Shown in pieces: positions 1-11,341 of a stretch of DNA of 64,000 nucleotides. Every line of letters starts with the position of its first letter. Position 1 is the first letter of the stretch. Source of the stretch: Brachycybe producta (taxonomy: Eukaryota > Arthropoda > Diplopoda > Playtdesmida > Andrognathidae); assembly GCA_036925085.1 (NCBI GenBank), contig JAUPFP010000002.1, positions 12,680,100-12,744,099 of the forward strand, written 5' to 3'. The notes beneath the pieces were generated by a model. That model did not search any database, had not been told where the DNA came from, and saw only the letters and a program-made list of their open reading frames with translations. A program made the translations under genes and the position numbers.

Positions 1-415
1 GAGCAAACTTTAGAGAAACGATTCTGAAAACTAGAAAGGTAGGTATCTCAATCACTTAGAAGTATTTTCATGTTGATATCTTTCAAAATAAACTTTTTAT
101 AAACAAGAAATTAAAAAAAAATATCGTCTGATTAATTAAAAACTGGGTCCATTTTAAACTGACATAAAAAGCTTATTTTGAAAGATATCAAAACATGAAA
201 ATATCAGTAAGTGATTGATTCGTTAAGTTGATAAAGTTTTAATAAAAAAAAACACTTTCAAGTTTTTCTTCAATTTGCACCTGAAAGACAGAATGAATAA
301 ACAGGAGTTCGAAAGGCGTTTACAATTAAAGTGATTGAGCTACCCTTCTAGTTTCTAAAAACACTTTCAACTCTTTAATTTTGCACCTGAAAGACAGAAT
401 AACCAGAGTTTTTAT
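1..415. repeat. Family A foldback MITE, cut by the window edge, with a doubled right end
   Basis: Family A is the commonest repeat here. Its signature is an inverted pair: TTTAGAAACTAGAAGGGTAG, then ATGTTGATATCTTTCAAAAT, and later their complements in mirror order, ending in TTGCACCTGAAAGACAGAAT. This copy carries the left arm at 15-110 and the right arm from about 170. The right terminal block TTGCACCTGAAAGACAGAAT occurs twice (about 275-294 and 379-398), so a second copy or a duplication has been joined to it. No open frame. Confidence 0.75.
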
Positions 416-2512
416 AAAACATTTTAAATAAAGAATTCCTTGCCACAATGTGGGTGGGTTATTTCTTCGATATCGATCTGAGATTTAGAATCTTCAATAT
501 AATTCTATTCTAAACATAAAAGAAAAAAACAATTCAACAATCAAAATCAAAGTGTTTTTCAAAGACGTTCTAAAAAAATGAATCCAACCGGATACAAAAA
601 CAGGGGTCTAGTCAAAATATTAGGAACTGGATCATCCTCTTGTTTCGAAAGCAGCTTCATAATATATAATAAGGGAGAAAAAACTAAATAATAGGAGGAT
701 TAATAGTAATGTGAGATGGGACAAACATCTCTTTACTAATAGAATAATAACACATAATAACGTGGTCCTATATAGAGGCACTGGTAAAACCATCATCAAC
801 CCGCATTCTCAACCCATCACTTCATTTATTATTATTATCATCATCATCATCATCATAGAAGAGTAGGCCTACCATATTCTCAATTGGAGTTCACCCCCCC
901 CCCCTTCATCACCACCACCCTCTCCATATTTATATTAAATTAGATTTCGGCTAAAGAACAATTTGTTTGTCCTTAATACTTAAATCGTCTCTCATAATGT
1001 CAAAACCCTTAATTTCTACCCTCATAATAAGATGCCTCTCTCCTCCACTTTGAGAGACATCATTCTACTTTTTATTATTATTACACAATATTCAAAGAAC
1101 CCAAGATGAGGCTAAATATACTCAATTAAGGAGACTCCATCATCACGATTATTATTAACTCTCTTCTATATAAAATAACTAAAAGATCTTTTATTTTTCT
1201 ATATAACAACACCATTGCAATGATGCATTTTCTATTTAGTTTCTATATAACAAAATGGGGTCAACATTTCTATACCATGAATTATTGCCTAATTCAACCA
1301 CTTTGTAATTTTGTAGGCGAACTTTTTAAGTTGTTTTTTTAGCATATCACAAAAGGATTTTTAATGGAAATAAATGGATCTATAAAATGGACTATGAAGA
1401 AGAATATTAGAAAGTTCTCTGTGGAAAAATCAGCTGAGGTTTTTTATGTTTCAGTGATCCACAAATAATTTATATTAAATTGTAAAAGTTGGTTCTTCAA
1501 TTATTATTGTACTTAAAGATTTAACCAATTTTTCTAGCAGACTTGGCAAAATTAAAAGGAACCCATTTTTGGCTTTATTTCTGTGGAAAATTTGACTATC
1601 CGGCCACAAACAATTTTCACTTAAAATTAATACAATTGTTATTCGACAATGAAATTCACTTCAATTGAATTTTCAATATGAAAAACATTTTATTATTCAT
1701 ATAAAAATGAGCAAATGCTCCATGTTCCAACCATTTTCATAGGAGCATTTACCTTTTGCTCATATGCTCAGGAGCAATTATACTCTTGTTTTAGTCCTAC
1801 AACCCCGTTTTTCTGTCAATGCATCTTTTATCAGCTGGTGTTTTGTACGTATTTACTTACACCCTTGAAATCTTGTCCCTCTGTCACAAACTTTCATGTT
1901 TTCTTGTAGAGTTACGATCGAGTAATGAACAAAAATATACTCTTAAAATGCAGAGATTATTGCCATATTTAGAAATGCTCTTCTAGGCAAAGGTTTTCCC
2001 CCGATATTCTTTACCCTATGTGTAGGGCCTACATGCTTAGGTTTATCTTCTAGGCAAAATGTCTTTTAATTGTATGCGCCTAACTAGTTGCGCCACACGA
2101 TGGCCCATCAATCCACAAAGTTTGCCCACCCTCTGCTGCTCCAAAATCACAAGGCGATGAGACATTATTCATCTGTCAGCTGTAGAGAACGTGCGACACG
2201 TGTTCCACTCTCTCTCTCTCTATAGATAAACGTAAATGACCCGCATGCATATATAGATTACATCCCATGACCAATATACAAAACATTATGATGTGTCCCG
2301 TGCTTAATAATAATCAACACAGACGTCACTCAAGTATAAAACATCCCACGATCATTATTATAATATTAGCAGTATTAATGGTATATATAAGGGTTGGGCA
2401 CACACGATCAATTTTTCACTTGTCCATCCTAGCTTATTAGTTCTTTGATTGTCTTGCAAAATAGTCACAGACATTCCAACCATTTTCTGTCTTCTGTATT
2501 ATTTCTATTTAT
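416..2512. other. Unassigned AT-rich interval
   Basis: No coding frame with protein-like composition was found. Contents include (ATC)n at about 834-856, an 11-base C run at 894-904, a short CT run at about 2210-2222 and a small hairpin at about 1709-1762 built from GAGCAAATGCTCC and its near-complement. Otherwise nothing recognisable. Confidence 0.5.
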
Positions 2513-2830
2513 AAGGTGGTTTTAAAATGTAAACGGTGCTTTTCAGGTGCAAAGTATAGAAAATGTTTTAGAAACTAGAAGGGTAGTGTAATCACTTAAG
2601 GATAGTAATTATGTTGGATGTTTTATGTCAGTTTGCAAAATACCCAACTCTAAACAGAAGATATTTTTAATGTATTTCTCCCAACATAAAGTTTATTTTG
2701 AAAGATATGATGAACATGAAAATACCTTTAAGTGATTGAACCACCATTCTAGTTTCTAAAACACTTTTTATAGTTTTTTTTTTAGAATTTTATAGTTTAT
2801 AGTTTTCTAGTTTCTTTTAATTTTGCTCAA
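2513..2830. repeat. Family A MITE copy
   Basis: Begins with the family terminus GGTGGTTTTAAAATGTAAAC, preceded by TAA, followed by the AGAAACTAGAAGGGTAG arm. The inverted arm AAAGATATGATGAACATGAA and TTCTAGTTTCTAAAACACTT follows at about 2699-2765. TAA directly before GGTGG suits a TTA/TAA target site, but the far end is decayed. Confidence 0.8.
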
Positions 2831-3050
2831 TAACTAAATTTCCCATCATAGGAAACACATCACGATTTGAACAAATTATGTTCTCACATGCTACGTGACA
2901 TGTCCATCCATGCACATCGCCCAGTTCAATCCAAAGACTGAAGTGGATTTCTGGCCTATAGGCCAGCTATATATAGCAGCAGATCGTTCGAGTTAACATC
3001 GAAAGAATAACAATAAAAGGTAGATTGAGTTAACAAAACGAACCACCTTA

Positions 3051-3203
3051 GGGTTAGAATACACAAACCACTTTATGACCACTTTCGACTGCAAAATGAA
3101 GTCGAATGTGGTTAGGATGTGGTTGCAATTTATTTCCTATATATGAAAAGACAAACCCCGACTTCATTTTGCAGTTGAAAAGTGGTTCTGTGTGCCAAAG
3201 GCC
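3051..3203. mobile_element. 153-bp MITE with TTA target duplication (Harbinger-like)
   Basis: The left end GGGTTAGAATACACAAACCAC pairs with the right end, whose complement reads GGCCTTTGGCACACAGAACC. TTA lies directly outside both ends (3048-3050 and 3204-3206). A second inner pair, CGACTGCAAAATGAAGTCG and its complement, extends the foldback. Length, ends and 3-bp TTA site suit a PIF/Harbinger-type non-autonomous element. No frame inside. Confidence 0.65.
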
Positions 3204-4489
3204 TTACACGAAAGAACACCATAAGTTAACGTATGACTATACATTGGAAACGTAAATAGAAATGAAGGCAGTCAGTCAGTCTCCCCTAATTAAATGCACA
3301 TTTGCGCAAACAAAAACATCAAACGCCGAAAACTTGCGTTTATCTTAAAAGTGTAAACAGTTGGTGGTTTTTTTTTAAAAACACACATATGGTCTCAATG
3401 AATAAATTTATTCATATTTACTACATTCTATTTAGATACAGAAACCATTTAATACTAATAAGGCGACGATGGATACAGGCCACAAGCACACAAAAATACT
3501 TGACTAACAATTTGTGCAAAGTGAAACTTTGTGGTTCAACTTGAAACATGGCCTCACACAAAGAGTGTATACATAAACAATATACAAATCTCGCAATGTT
3601 TACAATACACACACACACACATTACACAGAAGTTGGCCAGGACCACCCACTACCAACACCACCAACCACTACTTCCTCCTTCTTCTTCGTAGTCGTTCGT
3701 TGTCGTCGTCATGACCAAACCACAAGACCCTGGAACCACAAACGCATTAAAACATGTGGTTCCAGTCAAGAAAACGTCACAAAATTACCGAGCTCTCTCT
3801 CTCTCACTCACTCAAGTCAGTTCATCATCTCAATATCATGTTTCGAAATTTCTATATACTGCTCTAAGTGTATTTGAATTTGAAAAATTAATCTGCAAGC
3901 AGCCAAGAATGCCCGTAGCAGAGGAACAAAAGTCCAACAGCAGCATGTAAATTAATGAATAATGTCATTGTCATAAAATTAAGAGCCGCATAATACAAGT
4001 TGATTTTCATATAAATAAAATCCTCTAGTAGAGAGTGCATACAGCTGGACATATCTCAAATGACGACCAGGGTAGGATGTGGAGGCTAGCTATTCATTAC
4101 AAAATTACATTTAAGAGTGCCAAGCTGAAAACCAAATTAACATCCTTCATCTCCAATTAATGAAACAAATGGCTACTATTGGATTATCCCATATATATTG
4201 GAGTTAAATATACCATATACTCCAATCGCATTAATTAGAAGCATTTCTAGCCTCCACCTCCAACCCTCCGTCATTGTCGGAGATGAATGATTCTTTTGAG
4301 AAGAAATACACTTAGTGCACATCACTTTTGAAACTTATGCAAAACGGACAAATGCTATCAGTGCATTTGAAAAGAGTTGTTATGGTAACTACTATACCTT
4401 ATAGTATATATAGCAGCAGCAGGAGTGAATTTTCCCAAACAAACTATACTTGCAGTTAAATATAAAAACAATCAGTTAACACATACAGG
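3204..4489. other. Unassigned interval
   Basis: Short CA and CT runs (about 3608-3622 and 3795-3815) and several small open frames on both strands with no recognisable domain. A short hairpin, TTGGAGT to ACTCCAA, lies at about 4198-4224. Nothing else recognised. Confidence 0.45.
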
Positions 4490-4710
4490 TACTGCAGTGT
4501 TCAGCCATCTTGGCTGCTTCAGCTGCTTGTTGAATTTTTGCCTATCCTTTTTGCACAAGACAATTCTGCTGTAAAGACCGTTCTACTACAAGCGTATACA
4601 GCAAGTAACTAGCAAACAACAATGGACATTCTTTCCAAAGGACTCTTGACTTAATGCGCGATACAACAGCCGTCCTACGTCAAGTAATTATCAAATGCAC
4701 CCTTTGTCAT
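4490..4710. repeat. Family L, copy 1 of a diverged ~220-bp repeat
   Basis: Shares with 5190-5430, in the same order, a GCCATCTTG-like block, TTGTTGAAT followed by a TTTGC-rich stretch, an ATGCATCC/CCTATCC-TTTTT block, an ACAA...CTGCNGTNNNG block, and a final ACAACRGNCGTNCTACGTCA block. The copies have drifted considerably. They lie about 700 bp apart in direct orientation. No ends or TSD identified. Confidence 0.55.
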
Positions 4711-5189
4711 CATTAAATAATATGTAAAGAAAGTGGAATAAAATGTCCAAAATGACCATAACCCCATAAAGGCTCAATAGTCCTATGGTTCGGATCTTCA
4801 ATTTCTAAATAACAACATGCACAATAGGAAAATAAAAGAAATGGACTCCACATGATGATGATGATGATTATTATGAGATGGCCATATGTATGAACATCCG
4901 GTGTATATACAGTATATTAAAAAGAAGAACGGAAACTCGAATTGAAATGTTTTTTTTAAGTTTTAACCGTATACAGATGCTTATAATAATTAATAATAAG
5001 TACACTTTAAATTTGAGGGCCTTTTATTTTATTCTATAGACATAATAAAGCATTTGTGGTATAGTTTTTTGTACATTATCAAATATAATCTGATGAAGGT
5101 AGAAGAACAGTCATCTACTGAGCGGCGTTTGACAAGTACTATACCTTCATACGCCATACAGTACTAATAATGGTAGCTTTGGTTGTAGT

Positions 5190-5430
5190 CAGCTGACATG
5201 TAGGGCAACATGGAATTGCCATCTTGAACGCCATGTTTGTTGAATATTTGCAAATAGATCTATGCATCCTTTTTTACAACATGTCTGCCGTTCCTACTCA
5301 TAATTTTAGCTTTATTTCTAACTGCAATTTATTTGCAAACACAATAGAAATGTCTCTTTTTTTAAAAATGGCTCCGACTAAATGATGCGCCGTACAACGG
5401 ACGTACTACGTCAAGCAACTTTCAAAGGTA
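5190..5430. repeat. Family L, copy 2
   Basis: Direct-orientation partner of 4490-4710. The best-kept block is the pair CGTACAACGGACGTACTACG at about 5391-5410 against CGATACAACAGCCGTCCTAC at about 4660-4679. The small open frame that overlaps it follows the repeat and has no protein-like features. Confidence 0.55.
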
Positions 5431-8400
5431 ACCAACCTACGTTAAGTGCAAAGGAGGACACATTTCAATGTGTTTTTTTTTTAATGCGATTCGTTTTCTT
5501 ACGTTTTTATTGTATTTTAACTATAATGTTGTTAATTTACTTTTTAAGTGGCATATATCTGTAGAATCCCTGATAAATCTATATATTTTCTCCATGAAAA
5601 ATCCCCCCCCCCCATATACATGTATACATTCTAAGTTGCCCTCCCAGTTTATAAACACTTAGGTCTATTGACTTCTCAAATGCAATCAAGCGCTATCTAC
5701 AAAGACACGTGGATTGATAAAATTAGCTAAAATTTAACACAAACCAGACGAAAAATCGGATAATACGAAATATACTTACTGTACATCCTTTTAACACGAA
5801 ATTCGTTTATTAAGGAAATATTCTCGTCTCCTTTATTTCGTGTTATTTGACAATGCATTTAGATTTTTGTCTCTCTGCCATAGGCTTTGTTGGTTGCTTC
5901 CATGCAGAGAGTATAATGTTCCAAATTTAAATTCAAGTTATAAATATAGTTTACACTTTTAATGTTTCAACAAAGTTTTAACAATGTTATTTTTAATAGA
6001 ACTCCCCAAAATGTGTGTCTGTTTGAAAAGTGGGACGCATTTTTCTTAATACTTTTCATTGTTTAGAGATCTAAATTGTATATATTGATCATCATCATCT
6101 GTAATAAAAATCATATTTAATGTAATTGAAATGAATTATTGCGAGTGGAACAATTCATTTGTCCCGCACAAATGGTCTGAAAATTGACAGGATATTGATG
6201 GAAACAACCATTTGTTTATTATTATTTCAAATATAATTGAATGGATTTCCTAATTAAACGATTTCGTCTTCTCTTATAAGAAAAAAACGTTCTTCTCTTT
6301 TATAGAATATTCAACACAAAAGTTTTCTTTCAAATTGAATACAAATTCACAATTTGAAAGAAAAACTTAAAACTTTTAAAAAGTTTTTAACAAAGTGGTG
6401 GCCGTTTTCAAATCGGTCCTTTTTAGAAGCTTTAGGAATATTCTTGTCTTTCTTATTTTGGTCATTATCTGTTACCATAATGTATATCTATAATAAAGCC
6501 ATATGGGCTTGACCATTGGTCATGGGGTCTATTTGGACACAACTTCATTAGAGACTTGGATGTCATGGTCAGATGACAACTTACATCTTTAACAGGATTA
6601 TTCTATTACTTTGCTCGGATACACTGTGCCATCACCCATACAATTAAACCCAGGACCCATCCGATGAATAGAGAGGAACCTCTTCCACCTCCTCCTCCAA
6701 AAATGTCCTAATGCACCTCTTTTTTCATCTTCTTTAAAACTTTTTTTTTAAAAAAAAAAAAGCTTACGGCCATGTTGTAAATGTGCCAAGAATTACACAC
6801 CACACAGAGTTTTCTATCTTAATTCTTGTGTCAGAACTGTCCGGTAGGTCTTGAAGAAATGGACAGTGGATGGACACCTGCTGCGGTCATCCTCAAAATC
6901 TTCAATCCACGCCCCATTTCGAAATAAATGGAGTTGGGTGAGGTGAAGGGGGAGAGAGAGAGAGAGAGAAAGGACACACAACACAATGGACAAAAAAGAC
7001 ACAACGTCGTTAAGCGTGTTAGGCCAACATGCTCTGTGCACAAACCGATACACAACTGACCACTGTCCACTATAGCTTATATACCATAAAGTGGATACTC
7101 ATTGTTTGTTTGAAACAGACATCAACAGTAACATGTAAACTATATAGGTGTCAAAGGCGACCCCCCACCCCACCCCACCCATCCCTTTTTTTTTTCTTCT
7201 TCTAAAATTGAGAGAAAAAGATCAGAAAAATAAATGAATGTCCTATAAGCCAAGAGAAAAAAAGGGACTTCTTTTAACAACCAAATTCTACAGGTAAAAT
7301 AGAAACACAAAGAACCGCACAGGTAGGGTCCTTTTTTATTTTCAAGTAAAGATAGCGGACTAAGATATAATGTATATAATGACAAAAGACAAAACTCCGG
7401 TCAAGAAGAGAACAGTTTCAAAATACACAAAAAAAAATACAACAAAAAAAACCTCCTCCTGTTGTAGTTTTACACGAAGATATATTAGCTAATTTAAACC
7501 ATCGCCAAAAATGTTACCTTTCCTTCAAAATTGCACAAAATTCATCCATAAACATTGTTTATTTTTGCTGAAAGAACAAATATTTATATTGAGATCAATC
7601 TATAGATAGATCATCATACATTTTTTTACGATTATACACTGGCCTATTGTTACAGGGACACTTCATAAGAAAACGCAGACTGAAAAACGAGACTAAAATA
7701 AAATTTATCTAATTTCTTGAAACAAAAAAATGACAACAAATAAATAGAATGGAATTATTTAAACTACCGCGTTTTCTGCATCAGGGATTTTAGCTTAAAT
7801 CCAAGATCCCACATGCCGAAAACGCCAACTCAAAATAGAATTTCACTAATTTAAATAACTTTATCCTATTTACTTGGCAGAAAATGCAAAATAAACAGAA
7901 TATAATTATTGAATAAAAAAATTAAAAGGGAAGAATCAGACAAATCCAAATGAATTTAAATTTGTAAGGAATTTAACAGAAGCGCCATATATATTTCAGA
8001 GTAAAGGACTAGGAAAAGGAAAAGGAATATCTTTTATTTTTATTTTCTGCTGTTATTTTTAACATGTGTTATTCTTTCTTAATTCCATTTTCAGTTGACA
8101 TTTTCTGCCTGAGTGAATCTGGCCGAAATTCCAGAAAATGATGAATTCTAAACTGACATTGAATTTAATAAAAATTCTAGAAAACTAACTTTAGTATTTG
8201 AATTAGTATAGTTCTAAAATCATAAGCCGTAACCCAAATGAGGATCTTATTGAGAGTCGCAAGAAATATTGACGGGTCTTTTATTCTCTAGAAATAAACA
8301 GAATTCACATCAACATGAAATTCTTGGAATTCTAAGAAAACTCGGAGAATTTACAAGCAAATTTCAAAGAAACCTCAGCTAAAAAGTCAATATATAAGTA

Positions 8401-9499
8401 ACAGATATTTTAAAATATTGTTTTTCTTTTTTATAACTAGATTTGCTAGAATTTATAATTAGAAAAGGATTCAGAAAAATCTGAACAAATAATTGAAAAG
8501 GCAATTTACGTATTTCAAATCCTTAATTGTGGAATTTCACTGAATTTTAATGTATTTAAGCCTAGAAAAAACAGACCAAATTACCCAAGAAAAAACGAGA
8601 AAATCATAATAAAATGAAAATTGTCATTCGGTGGAAACTAACTACAAATTAGCGTACCAACGCCCATAGGCCATGACATTTGCACGCGGGTAAAAGCTAC
8701 ATCCGATTTTTGTACGAACTCCAATGAATCGATGGACTAACCTAAAAGATTATTGTCGAGGCCGCAATCACAAAACTTTAATGACTGTCTAACTGGGTTT
8801 ACCGGTAAATAAAGTTGTTTCTGGTGGTTGCAATAATAAATTCAAAAGTGTGGGAAAATATTATTGCATTTGTGTTTTAGTCTTTTTACCAGATCGTTTT
8901 AACGCAGTTAATGTTGACTTGATATTTCATATTTGATATATAATATCATCATTAATGGAATACACACCACCACTTGTGTATTTTGTACATATTATATTAT
9001 GATCGTATATAAATAATAATTTATAATATATACAAACCGCGTGATGACTTCGAGAACACCTTTCTGGTGACGGTAAGTTCAATGGAACAAATGTTCAATT
9101 TGAGGCTTCAATTCGAGCTTGGATGGACTGTCTTTGAATATTTGCCAACTCCATAATTACGTGAATTTATTCTGAAATATCACGAAAAAAAAACCTTCTC
9201 AAATATAAAACTTAAGATTGAACCAAAAGATATAACAATTTACAAAATGTAAACGTTCATTTTGAAACTTTTCATGCATTATAGGCCTATATTATCTACT
9301 AATTTTTACAAAACATGACCGGAAACTAACACAAAAAAAAACATTTTATACTTTTATCACTGAAAAATGTGAATGATAAACCGGCCCTTTCATTTTTTTT
9401 ACGAATAGGGGTCCACACACCTAATAAGGTAAAATTAACAGCCATATATTTTTAAAATGTTGCTTAAGAAAACGTGAAACCATAAATTTAAAAAAAATC
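5431..9499. other. Unassigned AT-rich interval with two old repeat fragments
   Basis: Contains a TIR-like fragment at about 5776-5830 (CCTTTTAACACGAAATTCG, resembling the one at 45478) and a family E copy at 5847-5941. Also a short GA run at 6951-6969, a C/A-rich patch at 7161-7183 and poly-A/T runs. Between 7400 and 9490 I see no repeat family and no coding frame; this is one of the quieter stretches and could hold FoxG regulatory DNA. Confidence 0.4.
5847..5941 (+). repeat. Family E interspersed repeat (copy 1)
   Basis: Family E core: TTTGACAATGCATTT, a TCCCTCT/CCATAGGC block, GGCTGNTTGCAGAGTA, then a CAAATTCAAATTCAA-type tail. Here the tail reads CCAAATTTAAATTCAAG. The constant 3' block plus short A-rich tandem tail is what a truncated non-LTR retroposon would look like. 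No coding part is present. Confidence 0.55.
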
Positions 9500-9765
9500 T
9501 TCAGAGATTCAACACAAACTCAAAGAGAATTTTGTGTTTTTATAAAGTAGAATGGTATTAATAGGTATTTTTCATATTGTTATCTTTCAAAATAAACTTT
9601 TTTTTTACGTCAGTTTGAATACAACTTAAACTTTAAGCAGACACTTTTTTAAATTTTTGTTTCTATAAAAAAGTTTATTTAGAAATATATCAACATGAAA
9701 ATACCCCTTAAGTCATTAAGTTAGCCGTTCTAGTTTTTTAAACAATATAACAATTAAGAGTTCAA
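9500..9765. repeat. Family A MITE copy
   Basis: Diverged arms: TAGAATGGTATTAATAGG with ATTGTTATCTTTCAAAATAA, then ATATATCAACATGAAAATAC and GTTAGCCGTTCTAG in mirror order. It is the last recognised repeat before the FoxG upstream region. Confidence 0.7.
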
Positions 9766-11341
9766 AGATAAAGCTGTTCATAAGTTCAACTTTTAAGTAA
9801 CAATTTTAAATACGGAGGTAAAACAAACAGGGTTTTATTTAATACAAGTGTTTTTATCTATATGTAAATAATTTTTATTTGCATGCAAATTTGCATAATT
9901 ATCATTTTAATAAAAGACTATTAAAGGGTTTCATCTCATTTTACCCAAAAAAATTACTCATCTAGACAAAAAAAAAACAGCCAAATAAATCAAATTGTTT
10001 TTCTAACTTTTCTAAACTAATTTTGTTAAAACTTTTTTTTTCTCCGAGTGATTCAATTCAATTCAAGACAAGTAAAAAAAATATAAGGGTAATAAAAAAG
10101 CTGCATGCAGCCCAAATTAACTCATATATGTACTAAATACAAACACACCTTAAAAAAACCCTGCTAAATTACCAAATACTGACACAATATTTCACCTCCC
10201 CCCCCCTCTATTTCACTCCTAATGATGACCAACTTCTTAATTAGGACGGACATTGTAAATCACCTGAATGACCAGTCAAGTCCCTTTGGTTATGTGTCCA
10301 TTCGCACCAACGTGGTCATCTATTATTGTTTGCACTCGCATGAGTTTGGCAGCCATTGTTTTGTACCATAGATGAGAGAAGGGGAGAAAGGTATAGGTTG
10401 GTAGGAATATAGAAAAGGAGGAGGGGGGCCATGATAATGCCTACAGGGGGCATTCATCATGGCCGCCAAAAAAAAACCCACCCCCCTCCCCCCATTTCTC
10501 CCCCCTCCCTCATCCATCCATGTTGACGTTCTCAGCTGAATGACGCGGCTGCGGCGATAACAACAGTAATAACCATTGTTTGTACTTTTTCTGTTTGGTT
10601 GCTGGCAGGTGAGTGCAATATTTTGGGCCACTTTTCTCCCGCCCAAACTAATTTTGATCTCACGTTGGCCAACAGTGGAAGCTCAGAAGCAAAACATTGG
10701 AAGAGAGAAAGAGAGAGAGAGAAAAAAAAAGGCTTTAGTTGAAGCAACAACACAAATGCAATAGCAACAAAGTCGCATCCACTTGACCACTAGTTGCACG
10801 GTTTCTAGAAAACACAATCGGTGATTGGATGAAAAATACTACAAACAAGGGGTGTGGGAAATCTTGATGATGATGGTGTTGAACCATCCAGACTCCTCCT
10901 ACTTTCAGAGGTGGTACTGCTGAAACTATACAGAAGACTAGAAAAAGCAAAACGGATAAAACCGTTGCTGGGGCGTTGCTAACGTTGTTGGGTTCAATTC
11001 AATATCAGTACAACAACCACCGCCTGTGTTTGTGTTCCGTGTTGTTGTTGTGTTTGTATATCCTTCCTGGCGGTGTTTACGAACACAAACATTGAACGTG
11101 TGAAAACGGGTGTCAACTTCTGTCTTCTTCTTTACACGGGCAAAAAAAAAAACAACCAATCTTTTTTAATAATTCCATGTATACCAACTCAAAGTCATTT
11201 AAGCAATTCTACAACATCCATTGTGTTGTTGCTGCTGTACTGTTGTTGTGTTAAAAATCGCTCTTTCTACTTTTTTTTAAATTAATAAGATTTTATTTTA
11301 TTCATTTTCTACGTGTACATGTACTGTTGTTAGTGGTGGTC
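9766..11341 (+). promoter_or_regulatory. FoxG upstream region, presumed promoter and 5' UTR
   Basis: No MITE copy is recognised in these 1.6 kb, unlike the flanks, which makes this the natural place for promoter and 5' UTR. Local features are a GC-richer patch at about 10430-10620 that includes a hairpin (GGCCATGATAATGCC at 10427-10441 with a near-complement at 10449-10464), a strong splice-donor match CAG/GTGAGT at 10606-10614, and GTT/CAA-rich stretches at 10980-11060 and 11210-11250. No convincing TATA box or start site can be fixed by eye. The open frames here are short and low in complexity, and none looks like protein. Confidence 0.35.
11319..11333 (+). promoter_or_regulatory. Possible minimal upstream ORF (4 codons) before FoxG
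   Basis: An ATG at 11319 opens a four-codon frame (Met-Tyr-Cys-Cys) that stops at TAG 11331-11333, eight bases before the FoxG ATG. If the transcript starts upstream of this point, ribosomes would meet it first, so it could damp FoxG translation. The transcription start is unknown, so this is only a candidate. Confidence 0.3.
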
